Shown one piece after another: positions 9,053 to 17,074 of a stretch of 44,665 bases of DNA. How positions within the stretch are numbered: position 1 is the first letter of the stretch; each line of letters opens with the position of its first letter. The stretch is taken from contig JAFQGI010000028.1 in assembly GCA_017415515.1 (NCBI GenBank), positions 1 through 44,665 on the forward strand, in the 5' to 3' direction. Source of the stretch: Clostridia bacterium (GTDB taxonomy: Bacteria; Bacillota; Clostridia; Oscillospirales; Acutalibacteraceae). Below the pieces are notes generated by a model. It searched no databases. It saw only the letters and a list, made by a program, of their open reading frames with translations, and was not told the DNA's origin. The position numbers were made by a program, and so were the translations under genes.

Positions 9053-9082
9053 AAAAAAGAGGAACGGCATCTGCCGTTCCTC
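9053..9082 (-). terminator. Terminator of the apbE/DUF1622 unit
   Basis: Perfect 10-bp stem GAGGAACGGC / GCCGTTCCTC with a 4-nt loop. On the minus strand it is followed by six T. It lies just after the DUF1622 stop codon and upstream of the serS promoter. Confidence 0.9.
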
Positions 9083-9089
9083 CTTTGCG

Positions 9090-9443
9090 TTATTCTTCCT
9101 TTTTGTCCTTTTTCTCTGCCTTCATCTCCCAGTGGATGAGGAAGGCCAGCAGCGCACGGATGAGGATGACGATGCCCAGCACCGCCAGCTCGGTAAGATC
9201 GTGGACGATGACCGTCTTGATGATCTCGGCACCCATCTTGAATTCCAGCGCCAAGGCTAAGGTCTTGCCCAGCTCGATGACGATGTTGATGGCGCGGTGG
9301 CGGATCAGTCCGTTGGCCAGAGAAAACAGGGATTTGCCGGAGCCGACGATGATGATGAGCACGCCGATGAGCTCCAGCGTCAGTGCGGAAACCTCCGCGA
9401 TGTTATGCAGAATGTGCTCGTAATTGGTTAAAAAAGCATCCAT
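9090..9443 (-). CDS. DUF1622-like small membrane protein
   Basis: A 117-residue protein with about three hydrophobic helices (roughly residues 16-40, 75-102 and part of the middle). The pattern matches the DUF1622 family as I know it: early ELIGVLIIIVG, a central arginine-containing segment, LALEFKMGAEIIKTV, then VILIRALLAFLIHWEM. The tail is charged (KAEKKDKKEE). The function of the family is unknown. It follows apbE by 13 bp and shares its terminator, so it probably belongs to the flavin/electron-transfer transcript. Confidence 0.75.
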   Translation of the reverse strand: MDAFLTNYEHILHNIAEVSALTLELIGVLIIIVGSGKSLFSLANGLIRHRAINIVIELGKTLALALEFKMGAEIIKTVIVHDLTELAVLGIVILIRALLAFLIHWEMKAEKKDKKEE

Positions 9444-9456
9444 GTTGGAACACTCC

Positions 9457-10509
9457 TTATTGTTTCACATACTTGTTCCAGCCGTCTGTGACGGTCTGTA
9501 CCCCATCATCGGTGACCCACGATGCCTCCACGCCTTTCAGGCGGGAGATGAGTGCCTTTCCTTCCTCAATCGACATACAGAAGAGGGCGGTGGAGAGGGC
9601 GTCCCCCATCCCCGAATCGGGACAGATGATCGAAACGGACAGATACCCTTCGGCAGGCAGGAGGGTGTCGGGGTGGATGATGTGGTGATAGTTTTTGCCG
9701 TCCACGATATAGTATCGCTGGTAGGAGCCACTGGTCACCAGCGCCTCGTTGGTGAGCTGGAGATAGGCCAAATAGTCAGCCTCGGTGTCCTCGGGGTTTT
9801 CCAGCCCCGCCGTCCAGGGTGTGCCGTCCGGCTTTGCCCCTACGGCGCGGACGTTGCCGCCCACGTTGAGCAGCCAACCGCTGACGCCTTGTTCTTCCAA
9901 CCACTTTGCCACCTGCTCGGTGGCATAGCCCTTGGCGATGGCGCCCACGTCCAGCCGCATCTGGGGATCGGTAAGGGTGACGGTGCTTGCCTTTTCGTCA
10001 ATCACCATTTTGGTGATGTCGGTGTGCTGCGCCGCCTCCTGCAGCTTGTCCATGGGGGGCAGGGTGGCGTTTGCCGGATCGCTCATACCCACTGTGCGGT
10101 GGTCGTGCCAGAGTTTTAGCACGCTGCCCATGGCCACGTTCACCATGCCATCCGTTTGCTCGTGCATCTCTCTGGCATACAGCAGCAGGTCGATGATCCG
10201 CCGATCCACCGTCACGGTGCGGTGTGCGCCGTCGGTCAGGTCGTTGATGGTGCAGAGGTTTTCGAAGCCCTCGTAACGTTTGTAGATGTCGTACAGCCGA
10301 TGGTATTCCCCCAACCGTTCCAGCGCTTTGTTCGCCATCTCGTCAAAGGCCTTTTGGCTTTCGGCATAACCGACGATGGTGGTGGCGGTGTCGAAATAGT
10401 CAAAGGAATAGGCAGAAAATTTCTCCAAATTTTTATGCGATTCTTTTCCGCAGGCGGTGCAAGAGAAGAGCATACACACCGCCGTTAGAACCCAAACAAG
10501 TCGTTTCAT
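9457..10509 (-). CDS. apbE: FAD:protein FMN transferase ApbE, secreted
   Basis: A 350-residue flavin transferase that attaches FMN covalently to a Thr/Ser of FMN-binding domains in Rnf/Nqr-type and extracellular electron-transfer proteins. It has an N-terminal hydrophobic signal and a probable lipid-attached Cys around residues 17-20 (FSCTACGK). ApbE motifs seen are MRLDVGAIAKGYA, GWLLNVGGNVRAVG, ALVTSGSYQRYY and the His-rich HHIIHPDT. It lies 63 bp downstream of the two-repeat lipoprotein and 1.2 kb from the rnf operon. Its clients are probably RnfD, RnfG and the double-FMN lipoprotein encoded upstream. Confidence in the family is high. Confidence 0.95.
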   Translation of the reverse strand: MKRLVWVLTAVCMLFSCTACGKESHKNLEKFSAYSFDYFDTATTIVGYAESQKAFDEMANKALERLGEYHRLYDIYKRYEGFENLCTINDLTDGAHRTVTVDRRIIDLLLYAREMHEQTDGMVNVAMGSVLKLWHDHRTVGMSDPANATLPPMDKLQEAAQHTDITKMVIDEKASTVTLTDPQMRLDVGAIAKGYATEQVAKWLEEQGVSGWLLNVGGNVRAVGAKPDGTPWTAGLENPEDTEADYLAYLQLTNEALVTSGSYQRYYIVDGKNYHHIIHPDTLLPAEGYLSVSIICPDSGMGDALSTALFCMSIEEGKALISRLKGVEASWVTDDGVQTVTDGWNKYVKQ

Positions 10510-10572
10510 ACGCAGTCACTCACAGAGCAAAAAACGAGAGGGGAAACCCCTCCCGTTTCGGATTAGACAGAA

Positions 10573-11562
10573 TTAGATCTTGGAGGCGGCGGCCACGAAG
10601 CCGTCTACTTTGATGGTGCAGCCGGCGGATTTCAAGCTGTCCACACCATACGTGCTGTCCTCGGCCTGCAAGCCGGCGATCTCGGCGCCGGTCTTGCCTA
10701 CACAAGCGGCGTCAAAGGCGTCCGCCTGCTCGCTCCAAGTTTTGGTGTTCTCGCCCATGGAGGGGTAGAACTCACGCTTGGTCTGCACGGGCTTGGTGGC
10801 GTCAAAAGAAGACTTGCCGGCAACATCAAAGCCGAAGCTGACCTCGACGCAATCGCTGGAAGCAGCCACAAACTTGCCGTCTTTCTGGGCGGCGGCGCAG
10901 ATGTTGACCGTCACCTTGTTGCTGCCCGGCTGATCCTCGGTGGCGTCGGTGCAGGTCTGCACGGTGGCGATGGCGACCTTCAGGGAGGCGTCGGCAGCCA
11001 CCTCGGTCTTGGCGTTGGCAACCGCCTTTTCAATGGCGCCCACAAATTCGTTGATCTTGATGGTGCAACCGGCATCGGCCACCTCTTTGGAGCCCTTGTT
11101 GTCCTCCAGCACCAGAGCCTTCACCTGGGCGATGGTCTTGCCAACGATAACGGTCTCAAAAGCGTCGGCCTGCTCGTGCCAGGCCTTGACGTTCTCGCCC
11201 ATGGAGGGGTAGAATTCACGCTTGGTTTTAAACTCGTTCTTGGCAACCGCCTTACCCTCGAAGGTATAGGTCACCGCATTCTGCATGGTGTCCAGATCGC
11301 AGGCGACGATCTTGCCGTCCGCATCTACGATGACAGCGGCGACGGTGACGTCCACAGAGCCCTGACCGGCCTGATCCTCGGTGGCATCGGTAGCGGCGAT
11401 GTTGCTCAGATACGTGCCGGCACCGAACTTCACGGTGGCGGAAGCGTTGTCATCGGCGGGCTTGTCGGTCTTGTCGTCCTTTTTGTCGTTGCCGCAGCCG
11501 ACCAGAGCCAGCATGGAAACCAGCATCAGGGCGCACAGAGCAACAGAGAGAATCTTCTTCAT
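10573..11562 (-). CDS. Lipoprotein with duplicated flavin-cluster-associated domain
   Basis: A 329-residue lipoprotein with lipobox LVGC (Cys23) followed by an acidic/Lys linker. Two homologous halves share KTKREFYPSMGENVKAWHEQ / QTKREFYPSMGENTKTWSEQ, the segment ADAF...VGKT and DAGCTIKINEFVGA / SAGCTIKVDGFVAA. This pattern resembles lipoproteins found beside FMN-binding proteins in Clostridia. The canonical (S/G)GAT-x-T/S flavin attachment motif is absent, so covalent FMN is not expected. It has its own strong promoter with a Rex-like box and a GGAGG ribosome site, and heads the unit with apbE and DUF1622. The exact role in electron transfer is unproven. Confidence 0.8.
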   Translation of the reverse strand: MKKILSVALCALMLVSMLALVGCGNDKKDDKTDKPADDNASATVKFGAGTYLSNIAATDATEDQAGQGSVDVTVAAVIVDADGKIVACDLDTMQNAVTYTFEGKAVAKNEFKTKREFYPSMGENVKAWHEQADAFETVIVGKTIAQVKALVLEDNKGSKEVADAGCTIKINEFVGAIEKAVANAKTEVAADASLKVAIATVQTCTDATEDQPGSNKVTVNICAAAQKDGKFVAASSDCVEVSFGFDVAGKSSFDATKPVQTKREFYPSMGENTKTWSEQADAFDAACVGKTGAEIAGLQAEDSTYGVDSLKSAGCTIKVDGFVAAASKI

Positions 11563-11600
11563 GGTGTATTTCCTCCTAAATTATAATTTGACACAGTAAA

Positions 11601-11620
11601 TGTCCCACGATTTCGGGACA
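11601..11620 (-). promoter_or_regulatory. Inverted repeat at the predicted transcription start
   Basis: TGTCCC / GGGACA with an 8-bp spacer, starting 7 bp after the -10 box at the expected transcription start of the lipoprotein-apbE unit. It could be an operator or a 5' hairpin in the mRNA. Confidence 0.45.
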
Positions 11621-11626
11621 CTTTAT

Positions 11627-11655
11627 ATTATACCATATCAAAAGAGGGTTGTCAA
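11627..11655 (-). promoter_or_regulatory. Consensus promoter of the lipoprotein-apbE unit
   Basis: Minus strand: TTGACA (11650-11655), 17-bp spacer, TATAAT (11627-11632), both at consensus. The start codon of the lipoprotein lies 65 bp downstream. Confidence 0.92.
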
Positions 11656-11661
11656 CACTAA

Positions 11662-11679
11662 TTGTTAAAATATTAACAG
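11662..11679 (-). promoter_or_regulatory. Rex-like operator upstream of the lipoprotein-apbE promoter
   Basis: Reads CTGTTAA-TATT-TTAACAA on the minus strand. This matches the clostridial Rex consensus TTGTTAA-N4-TTAACAA at 13 of 14 fixed positions. It lies 6 bp upstream of the -35 box. Rex represses when NADH/NAD+ is low and releases when NADH is high. No rex gene is in the window, so the regulator is inferred from the site. Confidence 0.65.
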
Positions 11680-11683
11680 CTCA

Positions 11684-12184
11684 TTACCATTTGTTCGGGA
11701 TGCGTCGAATCAGCAGGGCACCGCACAGTCCGATGAGCAGTCCGGCGATGGTGCCGCTCACCGCCAACACGATGAGGTAATACCCCAATTCGGCGGTGTT
11801 CATCATCCACATAGCCATCAGGATCTGTCCCACGTTGTGGGTGACGCCTCCTGCTACGCTGACCCCTGCCACGGACAGGAAATTCAGCCGTTTCAGAAGC
11901 ACCATCACCGCCATGCTCAGCACACCGCCGGCCAGACTGTACAGAAAGGCCATCCAGTTACCGAACAGTAGGGTCACCAGCACCATGCGAAGCAGCGATA
12001 CGGTGGCCGCCGCAGGCAATCCGCGGCGATACAGCAAAAAAATGAGGATGATGTTGGGCAATCCCATCTTGATGCCCGGCACCGCCGCAATCAGCGGCGG
12101 CAACAGCACCTCGATATAGGCAAGCCCCAGCGCCAGAGATACACACAACCCTAAAAAGGCGGTGTCCTTGACTTTATTATGCAT
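11684..12184 (-). CDS. Gx-family / heptaprenyl-diphosphate-synthase-component-I-like membrane protein
   Basis: A 166-residue integral membrane protein with about five helices. The start at 12184 is chosen because AAGGAGGTG lies 7 nt upstream, while the earlier ATG at 12202 overlaps that ribosome site. GLAYIEVLLPPLIAAVPGIK, GLPNIILIFLLY and GGVTHNVGQILMA match the family annotated as heptaprenyl diphosphate synthase component I or Gx transporter. Together with the upstream NusG_II gene it is often found at the end of rnf operons and extracellular electron-transfer loci. A role in quinone or flavin supply is possible but not shown. Confidence 0.78.
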   Translation of the reverse strand: MHNKVKDTAFLGLCVSLALGLAYIEVLLPPLIAAVPGIKMGLPNIILIFLLYRRGLPAAATVSLLRMVLVTLLFGNWMAFLYSLAGGVLSMAVMVLLKRLNFLSVAGVSVAGGVTHNVGQILMAMWMMNTAELGYYLIVLAVSGTIAGLLIGLCGALLIRRIPNKW

Positions 12185-12207
12185 CGCGGACACCTCCTTC
12201 ATACCTG

Positions 12208-12588
12208 TTAGATCACAATGTCCGGTTCGTTGGTAGTATCTGCCGTTTGGACGGTAATAACCACCTTGTTGGGCAGACAGATGATGCTTTCGCCCTCACG
12301 ATGGATCGGCTTGTGGGCGGCGCAGATGCCGTCGGGGCAGGAGGCTTTTTCCACCCAAGCCTTGCCGTCCCTGATGATCAGGCGATTGAGCCCGTCGCCC
12401 TCGGTGTGGATGTCTTTGACCAAATCCTCGTCCAAGGGGTAGGTGGCAACCACCTTGCCGTCGATGGATACCGTGACGGTATCCCCCTCACCGCGTAAGA
12501 AATAGAGGCAAGCGCCGGCAATGGCGATCACGGCCAGCAATGCGACGATAAAGATCACGTCGTTACGGACGCGTTGCTTACTCTTCAC
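12208..12588 (-). CDS. NusG domain II-like membrane-anchored protein
   Basis: A 126-residue protein starting with GTG at 12588, inside the last 11 bp of rnfB, with AGGTG upstream. One N-terminal transmembrane helix (residues about 10-31) anchors an extracytoplasmic NusG_II-type beta domain. That domain carries the pair CPDGIC and a later Cys in ESIICLPNKVVI. The family recurs next to Rnf and Gx genes. The conserved cysteines and location suggest a redox or assembly role. This is inference. Confidence 0.8.
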   Translation of the reverse strand: MKSKQRVRNDVIFIVALLAVIAIAGACLYFLRGEGDTVTVSIDGKVVATYPLDEDLVKDIHTEGDGLNRLIIRDGKAWVEKASCPDGICAAHKPIHREGESIICLPNKVVITVQTADTTNEPDIVI

Positions 12589-13447
12589 CGTGAGGCACCT
12601 CGAACTGGGTGTTGATCAGATCTTCCGCGTCCACGCCCTCGGGCAGGTTGGGGAAGACCACCTTTTTCAGGCAGCCGGTGGGACAGCAATCCGCACAGGC
12701 GCCGCATCCGGTGCACTTGCTATAATCAATGACCGCCAGATTGTCCACCACGGTAATGGCGCCGTGGGGGCAGGTCTTTTCGCACTTTTTACAACCGATG
12801 CAGGCGTTCTGGCAGGCCTTGCGTGCGTCTGCGCCCTTATCCTTGCTGCTGCACATCACCACCACGGCGGTCTCCTGCGGCACCATTTGGATGATCTTCT
12901 TGGGGCAGATGGTGGCGCACAGACCGCAACCAAGGCAACGGCTGGTGTCCACGCGGGCGATGCCGTCGATCATGCAGATGGCCTCGGCGGGGCAGGCGTT
13001 GGCGCAGTCGCCGAGACCCAGACAGCCGTAGGTGCAGGTGCCGGGGCCGCCGTACAGCATGGCGGCACCCTTGCAGTTGGGCACACCCTCGTAATCGGCC
13101 TTTTTGCGGGTGGCCTCGCAGTGACCGTTGCAGGCCACGAAAGCCACCTTATCTTCAAAAGGCTCGGCCTCGACGCCCAGGATGGCGCCGATCTCGTCGG
13201 CCACAGCCTGTGCACCGGGGATGCAGAGGTTGGGCTTGACGCCGCCCTGTGCCAGTGCGGCGGCATAGTCGTCACAGCCCTTATAGCCGCAGGCGCCGCA
13301 GTTGATGCCGGGCAGGCAAGCACGGATTTTCACTTGGGTGGCGTCATCGGGGGTGGCAAAGAAGTGGCAAATGAGAGCCAACAAAATTCCCAGAACCAGC
13401 GCGATGGCACCCACCACCAGGAAAGCAATCAAAACATCCATTTTCAT
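12578..13447 (-). CDS. rnfB: Rnf complex subunit RnfB (iron-sulfur protein)
   Basis: A 289-residue subunit that takes electrons from reduced ferredoxin into the ion-pumping Rnf complex (ferredoxin:NAD+ oxidoreductase). The N-terminal helix (residues 5-28) anchors it to the membrane. The Fes domain follows with Cys44, Cys50, Cys53 and Cys58 (CLPGINCGACGYKGC). Ferredoxin-type motifs come next: CLGCGLCATICP, CIGCKKCEKTCP and CTGCGACADCCP, preceded by CLGLGDCANACP. Length is typical. AGGAGGT precedes the start, and the gene follows rnfA by 9 bp. Confidence 0.96.
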   Translation of the reverse strand: MKMDVLIAFLVVGAIALVLGILLALICHFFATPDDATQVKIRACLPGINCGACGYKGCDDYAAALAQGGVKPNLCIPGAQAVADEIGAILGVEAEPFEDKVAFVACNGHCEATRKKADYEGVPNCKGAAMLYGGPGTCTYGCLGLGDCANACPAEAICMIDGIARVDTSRCLGCGLCATICPKKIIQMVPQETAVVVMCSSKDKGADARKACQNACIGCKKCEKTCPHGAITVVDNLAVIDYSKCTGCGACADCCPTGCLKKVVFPNLPEGVDAEDLINTQFEVPHGEE

Positions 13448-13456
13448 TACCTCCTA

Positions 13457-14050
13457 TTACGCGAAAATGTTTTCAACGATGCCGCCGAAGCCCATAAAGG
13501 CCAACGAGAGGAAGGAGGCGGCAATGAGGGTGACGGGCAACCCACGGAAGGGAGCGGGGATGTTACTCTCGTCGATGCGGGAGCGCACGCCGGAGAACAG
13601 CACCATGGCCAGCAGGAAGCCCAGACCAACGCCCAGGGCGCTGACCATAGACTCCAAGAAGGTGTAGTCGTCGATGATATTCTGGATGGTGACACCCAGC
13701 ACCGCACAGTTGGTGGTGATCAGGGGCAGATATACGCCCAATCCCTTATGCAGGGAGGGGGAGAACTTTTTGAGCAGCAGTTCCAGCATCTGCACCAGCG
13801 CAGCGATGACCAAGATGAACACGATGTTCTGCATATAGCCCATCTCCAGCGGGTTGAGCACCCAATACTGGATGGGCCAGGTCACCGCAGAGGCGATCAG
13901 CATCACCGCCGTCACGGCGATGCCCATGCCGGTGGCCTGATCCAGCTTTTTGGATACACCCAGGAAGGGGCAGATACCCAAAAAGCGGGAAAGCACGTAG
14001 TTGTCCACCAACACGGAGGAAAGCAGAATGATAATCAACGTTTTAAACAT
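13457..14050 (-). CDS. rnfA: Rnf complex subunit RnfA
   Basis: A 197-residue six-helix membrane protein of the RnfA/NqrE family. Typical segments are SSVLVDNYVLSRFLGICPFL, LPLITTNCAVLGV and ALGVGLGFLLAMVLFSG. The two conserved Cys (GICPFL and TNCAVLG) belong to the iron-sulfur site held between RnfA and RnfE in the membrane. It shares one base with the rnfE stop (TAATG), so translation is coupled. Confidence 0.96.
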   Translation of the reverse strand: MFKTLIIILLSSVLVDNYVLSRFLGICPFLGVSKKLDQATGMGIAVTAVMLIASAVTWPIQYWVLNPLEMGYMQNIVFILVIAALVQMLELLLKKFSPSLHKGLGVYLPLITTNCAVLGVTIQNIIDDYTFLESMVSALGVGLGFLLAMVLFSGVRSRIDESNIPAPFRGLPVTLIAASFLSLAFMGFGGIVENIFA

Positions 14051-14739
14051 TATGCTTCATCTCCTTTCTCGGTGCAAGCGGTGTGGCAGTGGGCGGCGTT
14101 GGGGCAGCCGGCGCAGGAGAAACTCTTTTTCAGCGGCGCCTTACCCTTGGTGACGATATACACCAGCGCGATCAGCAGACCGTACACCAGCAGACCGCCG
14201 GGGGCCTGGGAGAGGAAGGAGATTTTGTAATTCTGCAAGAAGGGGATGGGCGTGCCCGCAAAGGTGGCGTTGCCCAGCACCTCGCGGATGACCGCCATCA
14301 TGGTCAGGGCGATGGTGAAGCCGATGCCCATACCCACGCCGTCCAGGGCGGATTTGACCACGGGGTTTTTGCCGGCGAACATCTCGGCGCGGCCGAGGAT
14401 GATGCAGTTGACCGTGATCAGGTCAAGATATACGCCCAAGGTGGTGTACAGATCGGGCATATAGGCCTGCACCAGCAGCTTGACGATGGTCACGAAGCCG
14501 GCGATGATGACGATATAGCAGGGGATGCGCATGGTATCGGGGATGATGTTGCGCAGCAGAGAAATGAACACGTTGGAGCAGATCAGCACCAGCATGGCGG
14601 CAATGCCCATGCCGAAGGCGCCGTCCACCGTTTTGGTGGTGGCCAGGGTGGGGCAGGTGCCGAGGATGAGCACCAGCGCGGGGTTTTCTTTCAAAACGCC
14701 TCTGGTCAATACGTCCAGATTGCTGCCTTTTTTCATCAT
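14050..14739 (-). CDS. rnfE: Rnf complex subunit RnfE
   Basis: A 229-residue RnfE/NqrD-family membrane protein, partner of RnfA. Conserved segments are NPALVLILGTCPTLATT and LDLITVNCIILGRAE, each with the cluster-liganding Cys. The C-terminus has an extra cysteine-rich tail (CAGCPNAAHCHTAC). Such tails occur in some Clostridia, and whether they bind metal is unknown. The start ATG overlaps the rnfG stop by 4 bp. Confidence 0.95.
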   Translation of the reverse strand: MMKKGSNLDVLTRGVLKENPALVLILGTCPTLATTKTVDGAFGMGIAAMLVLICSNVFISLLRNIIPDTMRIPCYIVIIAGFVTIVKLLVQAYMPDLYTTLGVYLDLITVNCIILGRAEMFAGKNPVVKSALDGVGMGIGFTIALTMMAVIREVLGNATFAGTPIPFLQNYKISFLSQAPGGLLVYGLLIALVYIVTKGKAPLKKSFSCAGCPNAAHCHTACTEKGDEA

Positions 14740-15908
14740 TCAGCACCTCCTTCCAAAATTTCCACCGCTTTGAAGCAGCGCTCGATGGCTTTCAGATAGC
14801 CGTTGTTACTGATGGTGGCGCCGCTGATGACATCCACGTCCTTGTAGGTGTCGATGGTGGTGCCGTCAAATTGACCGTAGTACTCCTCGGTGCCCCAAGC
14901 GGCGCCGTAGTCCTTGCTCTCCTCGTGTGCGACGGTGAGGCATTCCAGCATGTTGCCGTCGGGAGAAATCACGGTGCAGATTTGAATGGGGATGTTTTTG
15001 GCTTCTTGATATTCGTTGGGATTGCCGAACCAGCCGAAGCCCAAGCCGTTGATCTCGATGACGTAGTTGCCCTCGGCGTTTTTCTGCACCGAGGTGATGT
15101 TTTCGTTGATGCCGCTGTCGGTGGTGTCGACGGCGGTGTGGGCGGCGGCCAACGCCGCCTTGCTCTGCGCCAGGGTGCCGTTCTCGGCGCTGACGTCCTT
15201 GGTCACCACGTTGCCTTCGGCGTCCACGCCGATAAACTGCTCGCCGATGATATACACGTAGCCGGCGCCGTTCTTGGCGGCATAGATAAAGTCGATGGCG
15301 TTGGTCGCGTCGGCGATGGCCTGCTTCACGAAGTCGCCTTCGCCGGCGGGCAGAGCCGCTTTGAGGTTGTCGTTAAAGATCTCCTCGGGGCTGCGCAGGT
15401 CAGCCTCGCCGCCGCCCAGGATGGTGGCGGCATTCAAAGCGTCCTTCATGGCGGTGCGATAACCCTTGATGGTCTTGCTGGTGGCGCCGGCCTCCACGTC
15501 CGCCACGGTTTTGATGTTCTTGCCCTTCATTTGGTCGCCCAGGGTCTTTTCAAAGCCCCAGGTCTCGGAGGAAGACAGACACACGGAGCCGGTGATGATG
15601 CCGTCGGTGGAAACACCGCACATCAGCATCATATCCGGCTTATAGCCGGTGGCGTTGATCTTAAAGACGTAGCCTTTGCCGGAGGTCTCCTTATAGGCTT
15701 CCACGATGCTGTCGGGCAGCTTGGAAATGTCCTTCAACTCTTCAAATCCGGTGCCGTCCGGCATAACCTCTAACAACGCCTTATTGGCGGCGTCGCTTTC
15801 GCGCTTGGCGATGATGGGGGCGGTGATCTGGTTGGTGAGGGCCAGCAGCAGGGCAACCACCGTGCAGATGGCTACCAGCACGCCCACGGTTTTGATGTTT
15901 TTAAGCAT
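14736..15908 (-). CDS. rnfG: RnfG with two FMN-binding domains
   Basis: A 390-residue protein, roughly twice the usual RnfG length. An N-terminal helix (residues about 7-28) anchors it, and the rest faces outside. Two FMN-binding domains are seen, each with the flavin attachment signature: AGATSKT near residue 143 and SGATISN near residue 364. ApbE would flavinylate the Thr in each. The second domain ends NNGYLKAIERCFKAVEILEG, nearly identical to the end of the neighbouring lipoprotein. It shares a base with the upstream stop (TAATG). The role is electron transfer between the Rnf cofactors. The doubled architecture is seen directly. Confidence 0.93.
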   Translation of the reverse strand: MLKNIKTVGVLVAICTVVALLLALTNQITAPIIAKRESDAANKALLEVMPDGTGFEELKDISKLPDSIVEAYKETSGKGYVFKINATGYKPDMMLMCGVSTDGIITGSVCLSSSETWGFEKTLGDQMKGKNIKTVADVEAGATSKTIKGYRTAMKDALNAATILGGGEADLRSPEEIFNDNLKAALPAGEGDFVKQAIADATNAIDFIYAAKNGAGYVYIIGEQFIGVDAEGNVVTKDVSAENGTLAQSKAALAAAHTAVDTTDSGINENITSVQKNAEGNYVIEINGLGFGWFGNPNEYQEAKNIPIQICTVISPDGNMLECLTVAHEESKDYGAAWGTEEYYGQFDGTTIDTYKDVDVISGATISNNGYLKAIERCFKAVEILEGGAE

Positions 15909-17074
15909 TACTCAGCGCCTCCTTCCAAAATAGCAACTACTTCAAAGCAGCGCTCGATGGCTTTTAGATAGCCGTTGTTGGTGATGGTGGCACCACCGAT
16001 GGTGTCCACGTCTTTGTAGTTCTCGATGGTTTTGCCGTCAAACTGACCGTAATAGGACTCCTCGCCGCAGACGGCGCCGTAGCCCTTGCTCTCGGAGTGA
16101 GAAACGGTGAGGGTGTCGATGATCTTACCTTCGGGAGTGAGAGACACACGGATAACAATCGGAATGTTTTGGCCGGTGACATAGTGGGTTTCGTCACCGA
16201 AGTAGCCGAAGCCTAAACCGTTGACCTCAACGATATAGTTGCCACTGGCGGTCTTGGTTACTCTCTGTACGTTCTTGTCGATACCCTCATAGGCGGTCAG
16301 GTCCACGGCGGTGGGGTTGGATTCTGTCATAGCTTTGATGGCGTCCGCAATCGCGGGATAGGCAGTGGGAGCCCCTGCCTCTATACCAATAAACTCCTCG
16401 CCGATGACAGCCACGTAGCCGGCGTCGTTATGGGCGGAGTAGACGGCGTCCACGCCCTCTATCTTTTCGGTGAAGAACAGCTTGGTGAACTTGCCCTCGC
16501 CGGCAGGCAGAGCGGCAGCCAGATTGTCCTGCAGAATCTGATCGGGGGTACGGACGTCCACGTCGGCGCCGCCAAGAGTCAGCACGGCATTCAGAGCGTC
16601 CTTGACAGCGTTTTTGTAACCGTTAGTGGTTAAGGTGGCGCCCATAATGGTGTCCACTGACGCTACACCGTTGATGTCCTCGCCGATGAAACTTTCGCCG
16701 TATTCTTGTTCTTCACCTAATGCTTCGTTGGAGGAGAGACACTCGGCACCGGTGACCACACCATCGGCGGAAACGCCGCATAGAATAACCATGCCTTCAC
16801 CGTAGCCATTGACGGTCAGTTCCACAACGTAGCCCAGACCGTGTCCTTCTTCATATACGGCGGTGACGGAGTCGGGCAGCACAAACTCGGTTAAATCTAG
16901 CTTTTCAAAGTCACGGCCACCCTCCATAACCGCCGCTAGTTGTTTGTCCAACTTGGACGATTTCTCGGATTCCTCATCTTTGCTATTCTCATCTCCACAG
17001 CCCATCATCGTCAGAGCGAGAAGAGCGCAAACGCATAGCAGTGCGCCGATGTGGCGGATGGTTTTCGCCATCAT
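15908..17074 (-). CDS. Double-FMN-domain lipoprotein, RnfG paralogue
   Basis: A 388-residue secreted lipoprotein (signal helix then MMGC, lipidated Cys26, acidic Ser/Lys linker) with two FMN-binding domains. Their attachment motifs are MGATLTT and GGATITN. Its last domain is nearly identical in protein and DNA to that of RnfG, pointing to duplication or gene conversion. The start at 17074 overlaps the rnfD stop as ATGA, with GGAGGTGG upstream. Located between rnfD and rnfG, it may carry electrons from the Rnf complex to an extracytoplasmic acceptor, or substitute for RnfG. This is inference from architecture and position. Confidence 0.87.
   Translation of the reverse strand: MMAKTIRHIGALLCVCALLALTMMGCGDENSKDEESEKSSKLDKQLAAVMEGGRDFEKLDLTEFVLPDSVTAVYEEGHGLGYVVELTVNGYGEGMVILCGVSADGVVTGAECLSSNEALGEEQEYGESFIGEDINGVASVDTIMGATLTTNGYKNAVKDALNAVLTLGGADVDVRTPDQILQDNLAAALPAGEGKFTKLFFTEKIEGVDAVYSAHNDAGYVAVIGEEFIGIEAGAPTAYPAIADAIKAMTESNPTAVDLTAYEGIDKNVQRVTKTASGNYIVEVNGLGFGYFGDETHYVTGQNIPIVIRVSLTPEGKIIDTLTVSHSESKGYGAVCGEESYYGQFDGKTIENYKDVDTIGGATITNNGYLKAIERCFEVVAILEGGAE

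Noticed and set aside
12521-14230. Long plus-strand open frames over rnfB-rnfA and over rnfC
   Set aside because: They are antisense to well-identified Rnf subunits, His/Gly-rich, and lack ribosome sites.
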